A stretch of 64,000 nt of DNA from Moniliella sp. 'wahieum' (GCA_003971905.1 RSEE01000025.1:620001-684000), one strand, 5' to 3'; shown: positions 10,219 through 23,066, numbered from the stretch's first letter. Numbers and translations: made by a program. Notes: a model not told the origin generated them from the letters alone.

Positions 10219-11879
10219 ACGTTCACGCGTTCACGTTCAAGTGAATGAACGGTGAATGGTGAACAGTGAACGGATCGGAGCGGATCGCTCGGGTGGTGGG
10301 GTAGGGGTGTAGAAAACGAGGTGAATCGGGGTCCGGGGGGGAAATGGTATATGGCGGGGGGAGGGAGGAAGAGAGCCCTATACGTCTCTCCTCCTCTTTT
10401 TGCTTATTTTTTTGTTCTATCTCTCTCGTTTTTGCCCTCCTTTTTCCTTTTCGCACACACAGCACAGATCCGGTTGGTTTATTGCTTGTTTGTTTGCTTA
10501 TTTGCTTGTTTGTTGGTTTGCTGGTTGGTTGTTTTTTTTTGCACTTGGCCCACCACATTTTCACCCCCTTCCCTCCAGATGTCTAGACACCTACCTTACC
10601 CCCCTCCCTACCGTCGAACAATTTCACTGCCTTGCTTTTCCTCACCGCGTGGCGCCCGCCTCCCGTCCCACGGATCAGATCATTGAATCATCCCGCTTGG
10701 GCCCATAGTTCTTCAGGCCAGATACCGTGCCCTCGAGGATCTGGTGTGCTTCCCTGTCCCCATTCGCATAAGTATTCCTATTCGTATTCGGTTTGGGATT
10801 GGGATTGGGATTATCTCGATTATCCGAGACGCAACACCAAGGCCAAGCCCAAGACGCACAAGCCCAACATGCTACAGCTAGCCTGCTACAACACCCACCA
10901 ACGCCAAACAACGATGCAAATAATAGGACTGGGGAATCGGTAGCGTTGGCTGCACTGCAATAGATGGAACGGTAACAAAACACAAGTGCTAGCAATAGCT
11001 TAGCAATAGCAGTAGCATGGCATGGCAATGGCATAGCGTAGATCCAATGGGAGGGAATCGGCGGCAGGCGGGTGTGCGGGGGGCGTAGCAGAGGTAAGGT
11101 TCAAGACGTACGTTCAAGGGCATACAGGGTTTACTTGCCCAGAGGTCACGAACAAAAAAAAACAGGTTGCAAAAGGAATCGATCACGCGAAACCTTCATT
11201 GAGGTTTCGGAGAATGAAGATGAGCGCCCAGACTGGGCATTCATCATCGCAACTGCGATAATACTACGTGACCTGACAGCGTAGAAAACGTGTGTATTTC
11301 TAGAAGGATGGAATATTGTCCGCTATACCAGTTTCTCTGCTAGATGTGTGCTGTTCGTCCAGAGAGGACGTTGGGTGCGCCTCTGGCACTTGGCTTTCTT
11401 GTCGCATCGGCTGGCTCCACTCAACCCAACGGCCCAACCCTCATTAATCATTGCATACCTTCTCGATTAACGATGGCCCACCAAGCTTCTGCAACCTGTC
11501 GGACATTCTCACAGGATGAGTCAATCTCTGCGCCTGCTCTCATACGCGTTGCGCGTTCTCCTTCCCATCATGCATGCCACACTTGACTTGCATCGGACGA
11601 TTACTATATCGGAGTATTCCCCACATGTGCTTGCCACCCCTTACTTGCCAAAACGTACGCGACACTAGCAGCCAGCAATGCGGGTTCCCCATTCCAAGGC
11701 ATGGGCATGCAGTGGCGGTACCGGTAAGATATGTAATCCATCCTCGAAGAAGCTCCGTGCTCATCACCGATCCATAACCCCACATGACAAAAAAAGAGAA
11801 GCAAAACAGAGAGAGGCAGGCGGGAGGTTGAGGAGATGTTCCATCAGTGATAATGGCACCATGGTACCCTGTTACCCTG
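10219..11879. other. intergenic 1.7 kb with low-complexity DNA
   Basis: It holds AACGTT/ACGCGT-type short palindromes just after the carrier stop (10219-10275), a TTGC/TTTG-rich low-complexity block (10480-10540) and a GGGATT triplet repeat near 10797. No gene is recognised. Confidence 0.5.
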
Positions 11880-13164
11880 TTACCCCTCCAACGGTCGTTC
11901 CACCACAAGCGCCACATTGATCGATTTGATGTCCCCACCATCCTCTTCAAACATGAGTTGGTAGGTGGACGAAAGCCGATCTAGATCGCTTTGGTGGGTC
12001 TGCTGCGCATCAGCCCGTCGGCCCTCTTGACCCGACCCCCCACTGAGAAAGAAGTACGTACCTTGCCTGTAGGCCCTCCGCCCATGACGGTGGCAGGGTA
12101 GAATATGGTCGTGTCGGGGTAGACGGCCAAGACTTGTTGTCCCAAAGCGTACTCACGCGGTGGGAGCGTCCGGCCCGATTCGGGGAGGGGAAGAAGAGTT
12201 TCGAGGGTGGTACTGTACGTTTTGCTATGAAATCGCGTTAGCGTCAATCATCATCATCGTGGGGTAGGGGGAGGGGGGGGGTAATTCTACCAGAGTAAGG
12301 GAAAAAGGGGACGTACTCGGTATTGTAATCGTCTCTCACCACGTAGCGATTGTGATCGTTGTGGATACACTCTACCACTGTAGCCATGATCCATTCTTCC
12401 AGCGACGCGGGGTCCCCATTAAGCAGAGGCGTACGGAACGCCACCTTGCGCCCGGGCTGGAGAGGTAGCTGGGATGCATCCTGTTCCCGCTCTGGACGCA
12501 CTTGGTCGTGAAGGGGGAAGTGACAGCAGAGGGAACGGCCGAGGTGGCCCGTTCTGGTCCAGAGGGTCGGTCTGCCACTTTACGCTGTGCTTTCCCGCGC
12601 TTGGAAACGGGCGGGTCGGAGGGATTGTCCGAGGTGTGGGAGGCGGAGAGGGACGGGGTGGTGGCAGGAGAAGCGGTTTTTGAGGGGGGAGGATCGACTC
12701 GCCTCCGTTTACGAACAAGCACGTCGTCGGTGGAGGGAGGAGTGAGTAAGGCCTGAAGAATGGATACCTTCTCGTACGCATTATCGGACAAGTCGTGGGC
12801 TAGCTGCAGACGCGGTCGCAGCTCGGCACGCACGTCGTCCAAGCTGCGATCGGGCCAGGAAGGGTTGGTCACCCGCCATGCCTGGATCCGTTCGTACTCG
12901 TCCTCGAGTGGCTTGATCTGGTCACGCAGAACATCGAGTTGGCGCAGCTGCTCGCGGATCGAAGTCCAGAGCTGGGCTTCCTCAGGGCCAGCTGCAGAAA
13001 GGGAAGGAGAATGATTAATGATTAATGAGCACTGTGAACATGATGGCAGCCGCCCTGCCTGCTGGGCGGTGTTCTGTTGAGATGCGCCCAGCAACGGCAA
13101 GCATCCGAGAGGGAAGGGAAGAAAACAACGCACCATTTCCACGGCTGCGACTGCGCAAGCTCAT
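11880..13164 (-). CDS. SGF29: SAGA complex subunit SGF29
   Basis: SGF29 reads H3K4 methylation for the SAGA histone acetyltransferase through a C-terminal tandem tudor domain. Four exons (13164-13134, 12991-12317, 12224-12062, 12002-11880) give about 330 aa. The N-terminus has a helical segment ('SIREQLRQLDVLRDQIKPLE') and then a basic Ser/Pro linker. The tudor pair starts at 'PGRKVAFR', with 'EEWIMATVVE' and 'RYVVRDDY'. The second tudor has 'LPPREYALGQQVLAVYPDT' and 'TIFYPATV', which is the family's most diagnostic stretch. The last exon ends 'QLMFEEDGGDIKSINVALVV' and ERPLEG. Introns are 12992-13133 (GTGCGT), 12225-12316 (GTACGT) and 12003-12061 (GTACGT). One C is missing from a C5 run near 12510, where 'VTSPLHDQVRPERE' must be read; with it the exon sum is divisible by three. 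I expect a functional nuclear protein. Confidence 0.9.
12992..13133 (-). other. intron 1 of SGF29
   Basis: 142 nt, GTGCGT donor, ATTAATGATTAAT palindromic interior and CTGCAG acceptor. It separates a 31-nt first exon (MSLRSRSRGN) from the main exon. Confidence 0.7.
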
Positions 13165-14072
13165 GCGGGCACGCGGGTGTGGCGGGTGTCCTCGACCCGG
13201 GTGGGGGCAGCAGACGACGATGACAAGACAAACGAAGGGTGGTTGGTTGACGTGAGCACGGATCTCACTAATTAATTGCATGTATTAATTACCAGTCTCG
13301 TAAAGCCAAGCAAGCCTAAAAAAGCGAATAGGCGCTTTTAAAACCAGCTGCCCCCCCACCCCTTAGTCGAGAGGATCACTCGTTCGACCGGGCCAAGAGG
13401 CACTTCTTGCATTACTTGCTTGGGCTTCAAACTTGAAGCTTTAGTTAAGGAAGGGTCTAAGGGTCTGCCAACAGGTATTACTACTATAGTATATAGGCGT
13501 GCACAACAATGCAACTCGTGCCACCAAAGGCATACGACCAAGTAAGGGGGGAAGAAGTGGGAACATCGATCAGTACTGATCCCTACCCGCGTATACACTC
13601 CCACGCTCGTACGCTCCTCCTACTTTGTCCGACACTCGCGATGTTAAAGTCCTACGCTGACCCGATGTTCCTAGGGGATCGCCAGGGATCGCCACAACAG
13701 AAGAGAGCAGGTATTATACTTTTGTCTTCCCCCCCTCCCCCTCAATACAGCCGCGCTGCACCTGGTTTGTCGTCCACCGGGAACCCGACATCCAGGAAAC
13801 ACAGTCCGAGCGGGCAAGAGACGAAAGGGAGAAGAAAAGAGGGCATATATGGAGAGAGGGTAAGGAGAGAGGGTCAGGGGCGAGACGTGTGGGGACAATG
13901 GTTGAGAGGTGCTCAGCCTGAGCCGTACCCGGCCTCAAGATTGTATTCCGTAACCAGTGCTCAGTTGAGGCTCCTGAGCACCAAACTCATTTCTCCACTC
14001 AATCCAACGGGGAGCGCTGCGTACCAGAGACCATACCCACCAGTGCGCCCAAGCCTGCCCCAAGCGCGTTCA

Positions 14073-14091
14073 GTTCAACGTTCAACGTTCA
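14073..14091. repeat. (AACGTTC)n palindrome array
   Basis: Short array of the palindrome AACGTT plus C, with further scattered AACGTT copies up to 14310. Confidence 0.8.
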
Positions 14092-14493
14092 AATCAAAGC
14101 GTTCAGTTCGTCTTCAACGTTCTGGCGCTCAGCTCAGTCTGAGCGCTGAGGCTCAGCCTGAGCCTCAGAGCGCGCCTCAGCAGGCCTCAATCAGGGTGTA
14201 CAAGTTCAGTTCACTATTTTCAACTCAACGAACGTTTTGTTCCTATCCCGTTGAGTTCAACGTTCCACATCCCACCTTCAAGCTTCAACCGTAACGTTCA
14301 ACTTGAACGTACTGACCTTCAGATCTCAGAGACCGACGGGTGGCACCGACGCATGGACACTGATACGGAGTATTACGGACTTCCAATCGACAACACCCGA
14401 GGCCGAGGCCCGAGGCAGAGAGACTGTGAGAACCGGCTGCAGTGGGGCGGCACGGCACGGCACGGCACACGCCATCAATTCCATTGCAGGTCC

Positions 14494-14548
14494 CAAGTTC
14501 CCAGTTCCAAGTTCCAAGTTCCAAGTTCCAAGTTCCAAGTTCCAGGTT
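14494..14548 (+). repeat. CAAGTTC tandem repeat
   Basis: About seven copies of a 7-bp unit CAAGTTC with occasional variants. This is a heptamer but not a perfect palindrome, and so a useful contrast to the palindromic arrays. Confidence 0.85.
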
Positions 14549-15836
14549 GCATCATAGCCTAGTCGGAGCGGGCATCGCGGGCGCATGGAGTGTCCCCCTG
14601 TGGGCATCGATCTTGATCGTGCCATCAAGCCACAACAGTGGCATGTATCGAGTATCTTGCATCGTATCATCTATACGACCCTGCAGACCTGCACGTTCCC
14701 CGCCATATAATACGCAGTCCGGCAGGCAGGTGGGAAGCAGGTCCCCGCTCTAAGAACGCAGCTGACGCAGGGACATCGGGCAAGCAGAATGAGGTCCAAG
14801 GTCTACGATGTAAGATCTAAGATCTAAGATCCAAGATCCCAAATCCAAGATCCCAGATCGATCGAGAGTCAATGGGAGCTAGGGACTAGTTCAGTTCGTC
14901 GGAAGGCAAGCGATGGGAAGGGAAGGAATAGGGAGAGAGAGAGGAGGGAGCGAGCGAACGGCAAGAAAGCGGTAAAGCCTCAGGCAGCAACAGACTGAAG
15001 CACAGCACAACGGAAGACAAAAGGGGAAAGGAAAAGGGAAAAAGGACAGGAAAAGGCGACGGGCAGGAAAGCGAGGCAAGTGTCGGGTCAAGAGTCAAGT
15101 CAAGTCAAGTCACGGCGAGTCAAGCCAAGGCGAGAGGCGAGAGACAAGAGGAGAGGCAAGAGGCGAGGCAAGAGGCGAGGGGTGAGAACAGAGAGTGTCT
15201 TTTGGTTGGTCGTGGGAGATCCAACGAGGAAACAAGCGCACACAACAACCGTCGAATAGAAATGGGTAAGGAGAAAAAGAAAAAAAAGAGAAAAGAGAAA
15301 CCGAAATACAAAACTATACTAGCGTTTAGTAATACGGGAAGAAATACGGGAAGTGGTGGTGGTGGAAATGGTGAAGGTGAAGGTGGTGAGGGTAGGTTAC
15401 CAGGGTACAGTAGGTCTGCCGAGTAATACGTGCCCCCCACAAACGGGCGAGGTTTTAGTGGAGGGGGTGAGAGGACCACACAAGAGATGGGGGGAGATGG
15501 GAATCAATAAGGTGTCGCAAGTCGGGCCTTTTTGAACCTCCGTGGGCCAAAAGGCCACGGGGACCCAAGGGCAGGACAAGGACCGAAGCGGGCAAACATG
15601 GAGGGGGAAGCCTAGAGGGGAAAAAGGAAAGAAAGGAGAGAGAACGAGTGGAAGAAAAAAGGAAAAAAAGACAAAAGCAGGGGAGAGGAGGATGAGAGGA
15701 GTAGGGGAGAGGGGGGGATCCACCAGCTTAAGAGAGGAAGAAGAAAAAAAAAAGAAAAAACGGTGCGTGCGGGTGGGGGTAGCGGGACAAGTGGGGCAGG
15801 GCGAGGCAGAACGCCACGCCACAACCACACGAGCCA

Positions 15837-18800
15837 TTAAAGCGAGACGTGAGCCCGCGCAGGACGAAGCCAAAGGGCAGTCAAGTCAATAACCGACCGC
15901 CAAAGAAAAGCATAGTAGACACTTGAGTTGGGACGCAAGTGCCTGGTGTGCGCGACGACTGAGCAGCGTAAAGCGGGGAACCGTTTACTCTCGTCGTCCA
16001 CCTCGAGACGAGTGGCGAACGAGTAAATGTCGGGCTCGCCCTCCTCCGACTTCTCGTGGACGACAGTAAGGCGCTGGAGGTTGGTGAAGAAGTCTTCCAG
16101 CACCTCGTTCTTGGTCGAACGAACGCGACGGCCCATACGGTTGATCCACTCGAGCTTGTTCAGCACGTAGTACACGACGGTAATGATGATCGTCACACCA
16201 ATCGAGTAGGCCCAGACACGCACAACGGTAACCACGTCGGTCCAGTTGTGCTTGTTGTGGCGCAAGGGGCGAGTGGATGTACTTGGCAATGGGGCCACCG
16301 AGCCAGCCAAACAGAGTGAAGAGCGTAGCAAGCGCATCGACACCGAGAATGGCACCAACAAGCTCCCAGGACGGAATGGTGTTCTCGTCCGACGTGCCCG
16401 AGCCAAGACGCGTGACAAAGATGAGCCAGTTCTCCGTGAGCGAAACCTCAAGGAAGAGGATAAGCTGCACGTTACCGAAGTTCTGAACGATACCACCGTC
16501 GGGGAGGAAGAGGGTGCCACGGACAATCCAGGTACCAGCAGCAAGCAGCGCACCGAGGATGGTCGAGATGACCCAAATCTTGGGCAGCTGCCACTCGACG
16601 GGCTCCTTGGCGGGGGCATTGTCGTACGCAATGGCAATGGTAGCCAAGTCGGCAAAGAGAGCAATGAAGACAATCAGGTCGGCGCGGATCACCTCGTCAC
16701 GGATGCAGATCGACAGAAGCAGGTAGATCTCAAGGTGAAGACAGAGCGGATACGGTACTGAATGTAAGCCTTCATACGGTGGAAAATCTGGCGAGCGACC
16801 TTGATCGAGTGTGATGATGGTCGACAGACCCTCGTCGAGGAACACGACGTCAGCAGCCGAGCGAGCAGCGTCCGAAGCACCCTCCACAGCATACCACAGT
16901 CAGCCTTCTTGAGCGAGGGAGCGTCGTTGACACCGTCACCCGTCATGGCAACCAAGTGACCACGGTGCTGGGAGCATCTCGACGACCTGGTACTTGTGCT
17001 CGGGGAACACCTCAGCGAAACCGTCGGCAGCCTCAATAAAGTCGTGAATGGCCGAACCAGCAAGACCGCCCGAGCCAATCAGGCGCTGCGAGTCGTACAC
17101 CTTGGTGCCGAGCGAAAGCATCTTGCAAGTCTCCTTGGCAATAGCGACAGCGTCACCCGTAAGCATCTTGACAGCGATACCAAGGTTCTGGGCCTCAGCA
17201 ATGGTAGCAGCCGTGTCCGAGCGAGGGGGTCAAACATGGGCAGGAGACCAAGGAGGTGCCACTCGCCATCGTTGATGGCAACACCAAGCGAACGGAAACC
17301 ACGGGACGCAAAGTCGCCAGCCACCTTGCGGTACTGGGCAGCCTGCTCAGGGTCGGGCTGGCACAGCTTGAGAATAGCGTTGGGGGCACCCTTGGCAGCG
17401 ATGTACTGCTTGCCGTCCTTCTCAACCTCGGCAGTGATACGCTTGGAGACGGGGTCGAAGGGAGTGAAGCGGTGGGTGATCCAGCCCGAGGCGAGCTCCT
17501 CCTGGGCACCGGGGTAGTCCTTAAGGGTCGAGATGGTAACCTTGTCAATGGGGTCGAGCGACTTGATGTTGTGCGACGAGGCGAGGGCAGCGACAGCCAT
17601 CATGAAGTTAACGTCGACACCTTCCGAGGTGAAGGGCTCGTGGATCGAGAGCTTGTTGGCAGTAAGGGTACCAGTCTTGTCCGAGCAGAGCACGTCGACA
17701 CCAGCAAGCGACTCAATGGCAGTAAGCTTCTGCACAATAGCCTGGCGCTTGGCGAGGTAGGCAGCACCGACAGCCATGGTGGTGGTGGTAACGCAGGGAA
17801 GACCGACGGGAACACCGACAACGAGGAAGATCAGGGTGTAGGTGAGCAAGTTGTTCTCCTTGGGCTCAGCAATACCGGTGTGGCGGAAGAAGCCCGAAAT
17901 CCAGAAGCCAACGACGAAGGCCATGACAAGAACCAAGAGAGCGGTACCAATCGAGTCCATGACCTTCTGGAAGTGACCCTGCGACTCACCGCCGAGCACA
18001 AGAGCAGCGGTGCGGCCGACGAAAGTCTGCTTGGCAATGTCCGTGCAGAGGACGAAACCCTTCCCACGCTTGCAGCCAGTGGTGTAGAAGACCGTGTCAC
18101 CAATGTGCTTGTCAACGGCAAGTGACTCGCCGGTAATGGCCGACTGGTCGCAAGCAATGATAGCGGGGCCTTTGTCGACACCCTCGTCATCGTCATCGTG
18201 GGCCGTGGCACGAGCCTTCTCGAGAATAGCAGCAGCCTGAGATCCGTCCTTGTCCTCGTAGTCAGCCAGCAGGCGACCGTCGCAGGGAACCGTCTGGCCA
18301 TCCTGAACAATAACGATTTCACCGGGGGCGACCTCACGAGCTTCAATTTCAACCTCTTGACCGTTGCGAATAACCGTGGCGCGGAGCGCAATGCCCGCCT
18401 TGAGCTGAGCGACAATGTCACCAGCCTGCTTCTCCTGGTACCAACCGACAAAGGCGTTCAGGGCCAAGATACCGCAGATGACACCCAAGTCAATCCAGTC
18501 ACGCAGACCACCGGCAAGAGCGGCAGCCAGCTCCATAACGTAAAGAATGGGACCCTTGAAGAAACCGAGGAACTTCAGGAAGAGGTTCTCCGACGGGGCC
18601 TCGAGCTCATTGTACCCGAACTGGGCACGGCGAGTCTGGACGTCCGAGTCGGACAGACCCTGCTGCATCGAGGTCTCGAGCCTAGAGGAGGGGAAAGAGT
18701 TAACAGGGCTGAATGCCAACCAGGGCGCACAAGAGAGAGCAGACGTACCAGCTGGCGGGGACCTTTTGGGCGACGGTCTCCTGCTCGCCGTCCTTGTTGA

Positions 18801-18978
18801 CGCGGACCTCGTGGACCTTCCACGGGCGGAGGAACTCGCGCTTGCGGACGACGGTGATGTTGTTGTCTTGTTCCTCGTCGCCGCTGTGGGCCTTTTGGGC
18901 CTTGATGAAGTCGATGAGCGAGGCGTACTCGTCGTTGACCTGGGCGCCGTAGGAGCCCTTGGGCAGGTCGTCAGCCAT
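15837..18978 (-). CDS. PMA1: plasma-membrane H+-ATPase (P3A-type)
   Basis: The proton pump that energises nutrient uptake at the fungal plasma membrane. Exon 1 (18978-18749) gives [11 protein letters not shown]... to 'VPASW'. A 67-nt intron (18682-18748, GTACGT) follows. In exon 2 the transmembrane hairpin contains '[20 protein letters not shown]', the actuator domain ends 'DQSAITGES', TM4 has 'VVGVPVGLP', the phosphorylation site is 'CSDKTGTLT', the nucleotide domain has 'KGAPNAIL', the hinge motif is '[18 protein letters not shown]', and later TM segments include '[20 protein letters not shown]'. An acidic insertion ([11 protein letters not shown]) precedes 'DQSAITGES'. The first 1.5 kb of exon 2 is open. 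Further on about six indels break the frame (near 17227 in a C run, 16973, 16890, 16805, 16740 and 16265). The order of domains is complete. The C-terminus is uncertain: a stop may lie near 15990 after 'RLEVDDE', and the frame here runs on to 15837. Confidence 0.93.
18682..18748 (-). other. intron of PMA1
   Basis: 67 nt, GTACGT donor, GTTAACTC branch-like motif and CTCTAG acceptor. It splits the Trp codon of P-A-S-W-L-E-T. Confidence 0.8.
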
Positions 18979-19761
18979 GGTTGGCAGAGGGTGGGGTGGG
19001 GGAGGGAGGGGGTGTGCGCGCGAGAAGAACGAGAGGTGAGTCACTGGGTGGGGGGGGGTCGCGGCGCGGGGGGGCGAGAAGAGGGGCGGGGGGAGGGGGC
19101 GGAGGGCGAGGCGAAAAAGGCCAGCAGCGACGGGCGAAGCGAGCCCTTTTAACCACGCCGGCCGAAGCGTCTGTGCACCAGACTGCGCCCGCGCCGCGCC
19201 CCCGGACAAGCCTGAACTTGGTGGGGGCACGCGGGCAGTGTGGGCGAGGAGTTTGTTGGGCGCTGGGCGCTCTGGAGAGTGAATAGTGAATCTGCGTATG
19301 CATTCTGCATCCGCCGTGGATTTTGCACTCTGCCTTGCGTGCGGGGGCGGCTGGCTGTCCTGGCTCGGCCTGTGCGTGGCACCAGCCCAGCCACGCGCCC
19401 CGGCGCATCACCGTCGCCACTAGTATGGTCTCCCACGCCATGCGCTGGGCATGCGCAGCACGGGAGCGCGGCCCACAGCGCACCCACGCGCGCGGCTGGC
19501 CAGTGCGGCGGGTGGGTTGCGCCAGCCGCATGCATCACTGCTGATCAGCGCGGTGCCGCTGATCAGCGATGGGTTAGGGTGCATGCAGTACGATCGGTGA
19601 CAGCAATCACACCACGACACGACATCAGACATCCGCCCCTGACTACTCTGACGCCTGATATAATAGTGGCCGCAGCGGTGCTGCAGCCTTCCCGGGGGCG
19701 TGCGGCAGCCGCTCGGCGTAATTCCATGGGCGAGCGGGATCGCCCGCACCCCCTAGGGAGC

Positions 19762-19786
19762 GATGATCGATGATCGATGATCGATG
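19762..19786. repeat. (ATCGATG)n palindrome array
   Basis: Three tandem ATCGAT+G units. The same unit recurs at 20433-20449 and 61821-61845. Confidence 0.9.
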
Positions 19787-21707
19787 AACGTTTGTTGAGC
19801 ACTGAGCGTTCGGCCCCGCGCCCCGCACGGCGCCACTGTGCCGGGAGCAATGCAGGGCGGGGGCGCACCTGCCGGCCGAGACGGGCGGCGCGCATGCACA
19901 CCTGAGGCTTGGCTGGCGCGTGCCCGCTGCTCCCTCCGCACGGCGCCAGTGCAAGGTCGCGACCAAGCGGATTCTTTGTCGGGTCGCAGTGGTCAGCATG
20001 CACCACGGCCAGCTCCCCCAGTGGCAAGGCGGCTGGCGGGAGCGTACCGCCCTCGTAACCGCTGAGGCTCAGCGCTCCGGCAAGGCTGATGCCCTGATGC
20101 ACCCCTGACTAGTGACCGGTGGCCGTGACCCCCCCGTGCAGAGCGGGCAGTACGTTCTGAGGCCCTGCGGGGGAGTGAGTTCGGGATATGAATCTGAGCG
20201 CTCATGAGCAGCGCAAGCGAAGGCTGGTGTGGCCGTCGTGTGGGCGCGGGCCGGCGCTGGAGGCACGGGCCCTGTGGAAGGCCTTGGCAGGGGCTGTCGA
20301 CCCGTGAGCCGTGCATGACGTCCCCTAGGATCGACATCCGTGCATCCGCCTCTCCCCACGCGCGCGCTGGGCTGGCCACCGGGCACTGCGCCGCACTGGG
20401 CCACACGCGGCAGGTGGCTGGGATGGGATTGAATGATCGATGATCGATGGGTTAGGTTGGGTTGTGATCTAGGCTCTCTCTCTCTCGCTTCCCCAGGCCG
20501 CCGTGGGCCGACCTGGGCCGACCAGTCAACCGGTCAGTACGTTCAGTAGAGTATGAATACGAATCCTGAGTTCACCCGGGACGATGTTCAACCAACCAGG
20601 CCGCGCGGCAGCAGCAGCGCGCATGACCCGCTCCACTGCCGCTCCCCCCAGTCAAAACAAAACGTTCAGCGTTGTCAACGCGCCAGCGTCAACGTTCATA
20701 CGTTCATTCACGTCCACCCTTCCAGCTCCACCGCAGGCCTCGCCGGTCTTTCCGATCATTGATCTGACCGATCATTTCGATCATTCCAGCTCGCGGAACG
20801 AGTGGGTCGATCATCGATCAGTTCTCAAAGGAAGCCAGAGCGAAGACGCTGCGTCGTGGCTCCATCGACGTTGGATCCAGCTCCTACGTCAAGCTTCAAG
20901 CGTCAAGCGTCAAGCTTCAAGATTGCAGCAGCTATGTAGATTGTTTGCGCTTCAATTGAATATTGGCTTTCTGGGCGTGTGCATGGCTAGCATGAGTAGC
21001 ATCGCCTTGCACCCATTTTTCGGAGCCATTCTAATTCTACCCCTACCCTTGCCCTCTTCTTTTCGCTCCGCTCCAGACTCCTTGGCGCCTTGGCATCGAC
21101 TTTCGAGAGCGCGCCTGCCCAGCTTGCTCGGCTCGGAGCTCCGCCACATCCCCATATGGCTGTACACACCCTCTCCTTTGTGTATAAGAAACCGGTACGC
21201 ATAACCGGCATAACGCATCTGCATCGCCGGTACCCCCCTTGGAGCGTATAGACTTCACATGTCACATGACCGTCACACGTCACGGCAGGTGGCGCTGCCG
21301 CCTGCGAAATCCTGCGTCTCGTTTTCCCGGTTCCCCCCGCCTAGCGCTGCCAGGCCTGCCTGCTTGTTGGTTGGTACAGCAGCCACCAGCCACTAGCCAT
21401 GCCTCAGGGGCAGCGGCAGTGTGTGGTAGCCGGTATGCCGCCATGTGTGGCGGGTACCGTACCCAGCACCGGTTTCGGTCCTGTCCCATGTCCGGCTCCA
21501 CTGGCCGCGGCAGCAGCGGCGGTGGAAGCGGTGCGGCGCCGCGCGTGGCCCTGGACCTGAGGCTCAGGCCTGCGGGAGCGCCGGAGCGCCTGCCTGTACT
21601 GACTGGTACTGAGTACTGAGTTACTGACTGGGCGCTTGGCTTTTTTGGTAGGAGGATCTCACATGCTGACATGCGGATCTGCTGACATGCATGACAAACA
21701 ACAGCGA

Positions 21708-21733
21708 GCATGCATCATGCATCATGCATATGC
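21708..21733. repeat. (ATGCATC)n palindrome array
   Basis: ATGCAT plus C units, followed at 21980-22000 by a variant ATGCGTC array in which the palindrome has one base changed. Confidence 0.85.
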
Positions 21734-22463
21734 ACGTGCATGAGCCTGCTGCATGATGGGTGAGCCAGCGCTCAGCGCTCACCGGACACACACACCAGAG
21801 ATCTGCCGGACTGAGGACCTGAGGAACTGAGGAACTGAGTCCTGCGCTGTGGTTTCGCCTGGGTTGCGGGCGAGGCAAGGATCACTGACACCAGGGTCCC
21901 CAGTACCGGCCGCAGCTAGTCCCTAGTCTCCCCCCCCGCTGGAAATTCAACATTGCACCTTGCGCATCCCTGAGAAACATGCGTCATGCGTCATGCGTCA
22001 TGCACATCATGTCTTCCGACCAGCGGTCTCAGATCTTATATTTACCGGATTCAATATTCACCGCCCTATCTACATGTCCATGTCATCGCTGACATCTCGC
22101 TGTCATCCCCTCCACATTCCACCACCTCCACCACCCCGTCTATTCCCGCCCGTCCCACGCCCCCTTCGCTACCGCCCCCTTCGCGTGGCGCTCCCAATGC
22201 CAGATTGGTGTTAGATGTGCGATGGGAGGTTGAGATGCGAGATCTGAGATCTGAGATCTGGGAGATGTTGAACGTTGAACGGTTGATGCATGTTGGTGCA
22301 TGGTGATTGATACATGATACATGATGCATGATGCATGTTGGTACATGTGATCATCGACTCAGTCGATGAAGCTGAAGCGCAACCAGTAGGATCCGTTGAC
22401 AAAAAACGTCTCTCCACACGCACGCATCCCAAGTAAACCATAGCAAACAAGACCTTTTCCAAT

Positions 22464-22520
22464 TTCAAGCTTCAAGCTTCAAGCTTCAAGCTTCAAGCTT
22501 CAAGCTTCAAGCTTCAAGCT
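22464..22520. repeat. (AAGCTTC)8 palindrome array
   Basis: The longest heptameric array in the window: about eight perfect AAGCTT+C units. Confidence 0.95.
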
Positions 22521-22848
22521 CCAACCTTCCTGGTGCGAGCTTCACAATGTCACAGGGCGCACATTAAGTGCATGAGCGCATGAGCACCCAGACTGAGTGG
22601 TTGGCATTTGCGAGAATCCGACAGGGTGCATCATGCATCAAATTCCAAATTCCAAATCGAACCAACGCAGAAAAAAGGCCAGGAAAATGAGCAGAAAGAT
22701 GGGAAGGATACGCATGGGACATGGGACAGGAGAAGGGCTGCGAGAGATAGACATGGCCAGAGGGCTGAGGCTCAGCTGAGCCAGCCATTTTTCTGGCACG
22801 ACCGCCAACAAAATGCCATCCATCACAAAAAAAGTTTAAATACAACAA

Positions 22849-22874
22849 GTAACTAGTAACTAGTAACTAGTAAC
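22849..22874. repeat. (ACTAGTA)n palindrome array
   Basis: Three to four ACTAGT+A units; immediately downstream a GGAACAT heptamer doublet follows. Confidence 0.9.
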
Positions 22875-23046
22875 GTGGAACATGGAACATGGCACGCTGC
22901 GCTCAGCCGTTCAGCCGCTCCGCTGCTGAGCCTCAGCGCTGAGCTCAGGTGGACGGTGAGTAGGAAGAATGGAGATACTAGTCCTGCTGGATCATCAATC
23001 AGGCGCTCTGCTGTCTTCTCTCTTCTCTCTTCTCTCTTTTGAGATC

Positions 23047-23066
23047 TGACCGGTGACCGGTGACCG
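23047..23066. repeat. (ACCGGTG)n palindrome array
   Basis: ACCGGT+G units after a CTCTCTT tandem. A related ACCGGT+C doublet is at 46374-46391. Confidence 0.85.

Larger units (their letters stand above)
13165..15836. other. repeat- and purine-rich intergenic region
   Basis: No gene is supported. Open frames up to about 260 codons occur but run through short repeats. Visible elements are AACGTTC arrays (14073-14091 and near 14285), CTCAGCCTGAGCC-type palindromes (14140-14170), a CAAGTTC tandem (14500-14545), AAGATCT/CCAAGAT repeats (14810-14860), a CAAGT tandem (15080-15115) and strongly purine-biased + strand DNA from about 15200 to 15770. Confidence 0.55.
18979..21950. other. gene desert, part 1 (PMA1 upstream region and GC-rich repeats)
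   Basis: The first 170 nt are the GT-rich PMA1 leader and promoter region. The rest has no conserved coding content. It carries CTGATCAG palindromes (19540-19570), ATCGATG arrays (19762-19786, 20433-20449), AAGCTTC/AAGCGTC near 20890-20930 and ATGCATC at 21708-21733. Longer open frames cross these repeats and are not credible. Confidence 0.6.

Noticed and set aside
10480-10540. Leu/Cys/Phe-rich membrane-like open frames
   Set aside because: They derive from a TTGC/TTTG low-complexity block readable in several frames.
13509-14294. 261-codon open frame on +
   Set aside because: It crosses AACGTTC and CTCAGC arrays whose 7-bp period lacks stops in this frame. There is no domain, codon bias or promoter.
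15200-15870. Lys/Glu/Arg-rich open frames on + and Phe/Ser/Pro-rich frames on -
   Set aside because: Purine-strand bias downstream of PMA1 gives stop-poor frames; no start context or conserved content.
19560-19580. GGGTTAGGG, telomere-like
   Set aside because: A single occurrence (and variants near 20448 and 42280) without tandem TTAGGG copies; not an interstitial telomere.
20584-21204. 206-codon open frame on +
   Set aside because: It runs through AAGCTTC/AAGCGTC repeats and ATCGAT clusters; the composition is of repeat origin and no motif is seen.
22464-22520. CRISPR-like array
   Set aside because: This is a eukaryotic window, with a 7-bp unit and no spacers; it is a simple palindromic tandem repeat.
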